Source: an uncultured Ruminococcus sp.
Lineage (GTDB): Bacteria > Bacillota > Clostridia > Oscillospirales > Acutalibacteraceae
NCBI GenBank assembly: GCA_902762335.1
Contig: CACWNZ010000102.1
Coordinates: forward strand, 1-9,273
Direction: 5' to 3'
DNA: 9,273 bases
Shown here piece after piece: positions 5,944 through 9,273 of the stretch. The notes below the pieces were generated by a model. The model was not told the DNA's origin and did no database searches. It saw only the letters and a list, made by a program, of their open reading frames with translations. How positions within the stretch are numbered: position 1 is the first letter of the stretch; the number at the start of each line of letters is the position of its first letter. A program made the translations under genes and the position numbers.

Positions 5944-7629
5944 TTACTTCTTATTGAATGAATCCTTAAGGGACACGCTGCGGTTGAATATGAGATGTTC
6001 GGGAGTGCTGTCCTTGTCGGCGCAGAAGTAGCCCAAGCGCATGAACTGATAGCGCGAGGCTTCATTTGCGGCGGCAAGCGAGGGCTCAGCTTTGCAGCCC
6101 GTGAGAGTGACAAGACTTGAAGGATTTATGAAATCAAGGAAGTTCTTGTCTCCCACGTCGGGCTCGGGGTCGGTAAAGAGGTTGTCATAAAGTCTTACCT
6201 CGGCATCAACGTAGCTTTCGGCATCTACCCAATGGATGGTGCCTCTTACCTTTCTGCCGTCGGGGGTGTCGCCGCCCCTCGTCAGCGGGTCGTATTCGGC
6301 ATATACCTCAATTATATTGCCGTCGTCGTCCTTTTTACAGCCCGTGCATTTTACTATATATGCCGACTTCAGTCTCACCTCGTTGCCGGGGTAGAGCCTG
6401 TTATAGCCCTTTATCTTTTCCTCGATGAAGTCGCTTCTCTCGATAAAGCATTCGCGGCTGAAGCTTATCGTCCTCTTGCCGTCCTCGGGCTTGTTCGGGT
6501 TGTTCTCTATCTCAAAGCTCTCGGTCTGACCCTCGGGATAGTTGGTTATAACGAGCTTTACGGGGTCTAATACGACCATAACGCGCTGCGCGTTGAGGTT
6601 GAGATCCTCTCTCAGACAATGCTCAAGGAAAGCGTAATCAACTACGCTGTTTGTCTTTGCAACGCCTATGCGCTCGCAGAAATTCCGTATCGAAGCGGGA
6701 GTATAGCCCCTTCTTCTCAGTCCGCAGAGGGTAGGCATACGGGGGTCGTCCCAGCCGTTTACGTGACCGTCCTCAACGAGCAGACGAAGCTTTCTCTTGC
6801 TCATCACGGTGTTGGTTATGCCCAGCCTTGCAAATTCTATCTGACGGGGTACGCAGGGAACAGAGGTGTTGTTTATCACCCAATCGTAAAGGGGTCTGTG
6901 GTCCTCGAACTCAAGGGTACAGAGCGAATGGGTTATCCCCTCAAGAGCGTCCTCTATCGGGTGAGCAAAGTCATACATGGGATAGATGCACCACTTGTCG
7001 CCTGTTCTGTGGTGATGTATGCGGTTTATGCGGTATATTACGGGGTCGCGCATATTGAAGTTTCCGCTGGCAAGATCTATCCTTGCACGCAGGGTCATTT
7101 TGCCGTCCTCAAATTCGCCGTTCTTCATGCGTTCAAACAGGTCAAGGCTCTCTTCAACGGGTCTGTCACGATAGGGACTTACCGCGGGCTTTGAAAGGTC
7201 GCCTCGGTTTGCCTTCATCTGCTCGGGCGTAAGCTCACAGACGTAGGCAAGACCTTTTTTGATAAGCTCGACAGCGTATCCGTACATCTTATCAAAATAT
7301 TCGGAAGCAAAATAGAATCGGTCGTCCCAGGTAAAGCCGAGCCACTTTATATCCTCTTTGATCGCGTCGACGTACTCGACGTCCTCCTTTGTGGGGTTGG
7401 TGTCGTCCATGCGCAGATTGCACATACCGCCGAATTTCTCAGCTATGCCGAAATCCACGCACACCGCCTTTGCGTGACCTATATGAAGATAACCGTTAGG
7501 CTCGGGAGGAAAACGAGTATGCACCGTTTTGCCCTCATATCTGCCGCCCTCGGCTGTGTCCTCCTTGATGAATTCCGTTATAAAGTTTCCTGCGGAAAGC
7601 TCCGCAGGGCTTTTCGTTTCTTCAGCCAT
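5944..7629 (-). CDS. glnS: Glutaminyl-tRNA synthetase
   Basis: Class I cytoplasmic aminoacyl-tRNA synthetase (GlnRS) that charges tRNA-Gln with glutamine using ATP. It has 561 residues, close to the usual bacterial length (E. coli about 554). The ATP-binding signature PPEPNGYLHIGH (HIGH at 49-52) and the KMSKS-equivalent VMSKR (275-279) are intact, as are the family motif DDTNP and the segment GWDDPRMPT. The C-terminal part carries the beta-barrel anticodon-binding domains expected of GlnRS, beginning near the conserved VKLVITNYP. The ATG at 7629 is chosen because AAGGGAG lies 8 bases before it; an in-frame ATG at 7695 would overlap the end of gltX, add 22 residues and lacks family support. 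The gene is 28 bases downstream of gltX and presumably co-transcribed with it. GlnRS is not universal in Firmicutes, many of which make Gln-tRNA through GatCAB. Confidence 0.96.
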   Translation of the reverse strand: MAEETKSPAELSAGNFITEFIKEDTAEGGRYEGKTVHTRFPPEPNGYLHIGHAKAVCVDFGIAEKFGGMCNLRMDDTNPTKEDVEYVDAIKEDIKWLGFTWDDRFYFASEYFDKMYGYAVELIKKGLAYVCELTPEQMKANRGDLSKPAVSPYRDRPVEESLDLFERMKNGEFEDGKMTLRARIDLASGNFNMRDPVIYRINRIHHHRTGDKWCIYPMYDFAHPIEDALEGITHSLCTLEFEDHRPLYDWVINNTSVPCVPRQIEFARLGITNTVMSKRKLRLLVEDGHVNGWDDPRMPTLCGLRRRGYTPASIRNFCERIGVAKTNSVVDYAFLEHCLREDLNLNAQRVMVVLDPVKLVITNYPEGQTESFEIENNPNKPEDGKRTISFSRECFIERSDFIEEKIKGYNRLYPGNEVRLKSAYIVKCTGCKKDDDGNIIEVYAEYDPLTRGGDTPDGRKVRGTIHWVDAESYVDAEVRLYDNLFTDPEPDVGDKNFLDFINPSSLVTLTGCKAEPSLAAANEASRYQFMRLGYFCADKDSTPEHLIFNRSVSLKDSFNKK

Positions 7630-7637
7630 TTTCTTTT

Positions 7638-7644
7638 CTCCCTT
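7638..7644 (-). promoter_or_regulatory. Ribosome-binding site deciding the glnS start
   Basis: On the minus strand AAGGGAG precedes ATG 7629 by 8 bases, in the short gap after the gltX stop codon. It supports the 561-residue form of GlnRS. Confidence 0.8.
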
Positions 7645-7657
7645 CGTTCCTGAAGCA

Positions 7658-9115
7658 TCAGGAAAGCTTTTCAAGTCCCTTATGAAGTCTTGCAAGAGCT
7701 TCTTCTCTGCCTAAAATATCAAGTATCTCAACTGCGCCGCCGGGCGTTACCGTCATTCCCGAGGCTGCTATCCTTATCGGCCACATAGCCGTGCCGTTCT
7801 TTACCCCGAGTTTCTCCGCAAGACCTATAAGACAGTCGTGTATGCTGTCGTGATCCCACTTTTCAAGAGCCTCAAGAGCCTCAATGCCCGCTTTGAGCAG
7901 CGAGGGAGCATTCTCAAGCGTGGTCTTGCTCTTTTTGTTTACAAACAGCTCCTTATCGTAATCGGGCTGCTCCGCAAAGAAGGCGATCTTTTCGGGTATA
8001 TCCGTGAGCCTTGTAGTCCTCTGCTGAAGGATAGCCGCAAGCTTTATCCTGTCAAGTTCCTTGTCGCCTAAAGCTTTTTTGAAATAGGGCTCGCAGACCT
8101 CAGCAAACTGCTCCACCGTCATAGCCTTTATATACTCGCCGTTGAACCACTCAAGCTTGTTATAGTCGAATACTGCGGGAGACTTGCTTATGCCGTCGAT
8201 AGAGAAGTTCTCGCAAAGCTCGCTGAGGGTGAACATCTCCCTGTTATCCTTGGGCGCCCAGCCTAAAAGGGCAATGTAATTTATTATAGCCTCGGGCAGA
8301 TAGCCCTGCTTTGTGAGATCCTCGAAGCTTGTCGCGCCGTGGCGCTTTGCTAACTTTGAGATCGAGCCGTCGTCGTTCTTGCCCATTATGAGCGGCAGAT
8401 GAACGTAAACGGGTATCTCCCAGCCGAAGGCTTCATACAGAAGATTATACTTAGGCGTAGACGAAAGATATTCGCTTCCTCTTACAACGTGGGTGATATT
8501 CATCGTGTGGTCATCTATAACGTTTGCGAAGTTATAGGTCGGGAAGCCGTCTGCCTTAATGAGTATCTGATCCTGAAGCTCGCTGTTCTCGACGGTAATA
8601 GTGCCGTAAACTGCGTCGTCAAAGCTTGTGGAACCGTCGAGCGGCATTTTCTGTCTGATAACGTAGGGTACGCCGTTCCTGAGATTCTCTTCTACCACCT
8701 CGGCGGGAAGATCCCGGCAGTGACGGTCGTAGCCTGCGCCCGGCTCGTCAGAGTTCTCGCGCAGCATATCAAGTCTTTCCTTTGTGCAGAAGCAATAATA
8801 GGCTTTATCCTTTGCGATAAGCTCCTTAGCGTACGGCAGGTACATATCCTTTCTTTCGCTCTGTACGTAGGGACCGTACTCTCCGCCTATGTCGGGACCC
8901 TCATCGTGAATGAGTCCCGCGCGGCGCATGGTGTTGTATATTATATCTACGGCGCCCTCTACCTTTCTTTCCTGATCGGTATCCTCTATCCTCAGCACGA
9001 AGGTGCCGCCGAGCGACTTGGCAATGAGGTATTCATAAAGAGCGGTGCGCAGATTGCCGACGTGCATAAAGCCTGTCGGGCTTGGCGCAAATCTTGTTCT
9101 TACGGTTTTTGACAT
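7658..9115 (-). CDS. gltX: Glutamyl-tRNA synthetase
   Basis: Class I cytoplasmic synthetase (GluRS) that charges tRNA-Glu with glutamate, feeding translation and, in organisms using the C5 pathway, tetrapyrrole synthesis. It has 485 residues, typical for the family. The N-terminal catalytic core shows FAPSPTGFMHVGN (HIGH-equivalent HVGN, 18-21) and the family motif RIEDTDQER. The KMSKS-equivalent is KLAKR (254-258), with Ala where Ser is usual. Cys108 and Cys110, with His132/Cys133 in YDRHC, recall the partly conserved zinc-binding knuckle of bacterial GluRS. The C-terminal third is the helical anticodon-binding domain. ATG 9115 is preferred over ATG 9124 because the AAAGG ribosome-binding site then has normal spacing. 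With a separate GlnRS next door it is probably a discriminating GluRS, specific for tRNA-Glu, though this cannot be proved by eye. Confidence 0.96.
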   Translation of the reverse strand: MSKTVRTRFAPSPTGFMHVGNLRTALYEYLIAKSLGGTFVLRIEDTDQERKVEGAVDIIYNTMRRAGLIHDEGPDIGGEYGPYVQSERKDMYLPYAKELIAKDKAYYCFCTKERLDMLRENSDEPGAGYDRHCRDLPAEVVEENLRNGVPYVIRQKMPLDGSTSFDDAVYGTITVENSELQDQILIKADGFPTYNFANVIDDHTMNITHVVRGSEYLSSTPKYNLLYEAFGWEIPVYVHLPLIMGKNDDGSISKLAKRHGATSFEDLTKQGYLPEAIINYIALLGWAPKDNREMFTLSELCENFSIDGISKSPAVFDYNKLEWFNGEYIKAMTVEQFAEVCEPYFKKALGDKELDRIKLAAILQQRTTRLTDIPEKIAFFAEQPDYDKELFVNKKSKTTLENAPSLLKAGIEALEALEKWDHDSIHDCLIGLAEKLGVKNGTAMWPIRIAASGMTVTPGGAVEILDILGREEALARLHKGLEKLS

Positions 9116-9124
9116 AGTTATCAT

Positions 9125-9130
9125 CCTTTT
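9125..9130 (-). promoter_or_regulatory. Ribosome-binding site deciding the gltX start
   Basis: Minus-strand AAAAGG directly touches the ATG at 9124, which is too close for that codon to be used. It is 9 bases from ATG 9115, a normal distance. Confidence 0.65.
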
Positions 9131-9158
9131 CGTTTGCTATTAAAAACACTGTTCTCTT

Positions 9159-9186
9159 ATTATATCATATTATTCGTATTATTCAA
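9159..9186 (-). promoter_or_regulatory. Sigma-A-type promoter of gltX-glnS
   Basis: On the minus strand a TTGAAT -35 box (9181-9186) and a perfect TATAAT -10 box (9159-9164) are 16 bases apart in AT-rich DNA. Transcription would begin near 9152, giving a leader of roughly 35 bases. That is too short for a T-box riboswitch, and none is visible in the 158 bases upstream of gltX. Confidence 0.75.
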
Positions 9187-9273
9187 GCAGAAACGGGAGT
9201 TTCTTTGCCGCCGCGGGAAAATAACGGCATATTATTGCGAATAAACCGTGTTTCTTTACTGTGGTCGTTGACA

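Noticed and set aside
6619..7194. A 191-codon open frame on the + strand opposite glnS
   Set aside because: It is fully antisense to conserved GlnRS sequence and has no ribosome-binding site or family resemblance.
8399..9112. A 237-codon open frame on the + strand opposite gltX
   Set aside because: It lies wholly antisense to an intact, well-conserved GluRS, has no recognisable domain, and arises from codon bias of the real gene.
9189..9204. Small inverted repeat AGAAAC/GTTTCT upstream of the gltX promoter
   Set aside because: A 6-bp AT-rich stem without a proper T-run is likely by chance in such sequence; an operator role cannot be supported.
9268..9273. TTGACA at the right edge, possibly a -35 box of a divergent + strand gene
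   Set aside because: The window ends there, so no -10 box or gene can be seen.
9116..9273. T-box riboswitch ahead of gltX
   Set aside because: The promoter gives a leader of only about 35 bases and no T-box motif or terminator/antiterminator pair is seen.

Overview
The window looks like chromosomal DNA from a Gram-positive anaerobe of the Clostridia, probably an Oscillospiraceae/Ruminococcus-type gut or rumen bacterium. That placement is an inference. It rests on sortase-assembled pili, good Shine-Dalgarno sequences, roughly balanced base composition, and a GluRS/GlnRS pair resembling those of gut Clostridia.

Left half (1-4658, + strand): the 3' part of a sortase-dependent pilus locus. It begins inside the backbone (major) pilin, whose signal peptide and N-terminus lie upstream of the window and whose C-terminus carries an LPGTG cell-wall sorting signal. 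After a 109-base gap with two hairpins come two overlapping class C (pilin-polymerising) sortase genes. These are followed by a complete ancillary/basal pilin with a signal peptide, an N-terminal pilin-like domain, a CnaB/SpaA domain, a Pro/Ser/Thr-rich wall-spanning linker and an atypical PVITG sorting signal. A strong intrinsic terminator closes the locus. In the expected scheme the pilins are exported by Sec, the class C sortases join pilin subunits by Lys-Thr isopeptide bonds, and the ancillary pilin is the likely base or decoration. A housekeeping sortase would then attach the fibre to the wall.

Centre (4678-5775, + strand): a two-domain FkbM-family methyltransferase with its own Shine-Dalgarno immediately behind the pilus terminator and no recognisable promoter. 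It may be expressed by read-through from the pilus operon and could modify a surface glycan, but its substrate is unknown. It is followed by a 168-base convergent gap (5776-5943) holding a long imperfect hairpin, a GC-rich palindromic segment and the minus-strand terminator of glnS.

Right half (5944-9273, - strand): a two-gene aminoacyl-tRNA synthetase operon, gltX (GluRS) then glnS (GlnRS), 28 bases apart. A recognisable sigma-A-type promoter lies upstream at 9159-9186. These housekeeping genes appear intact.

I see no tRNA, rRNA, CRISPR array, transposase or phage gene. No clearly new biological system is visible. The points most worth checking are the pilus locus (intergenic attenuator-like structures, lid-less sortases, atypical sorting motif), the linked methyltransferase, and the intergenic repeat-like segment.
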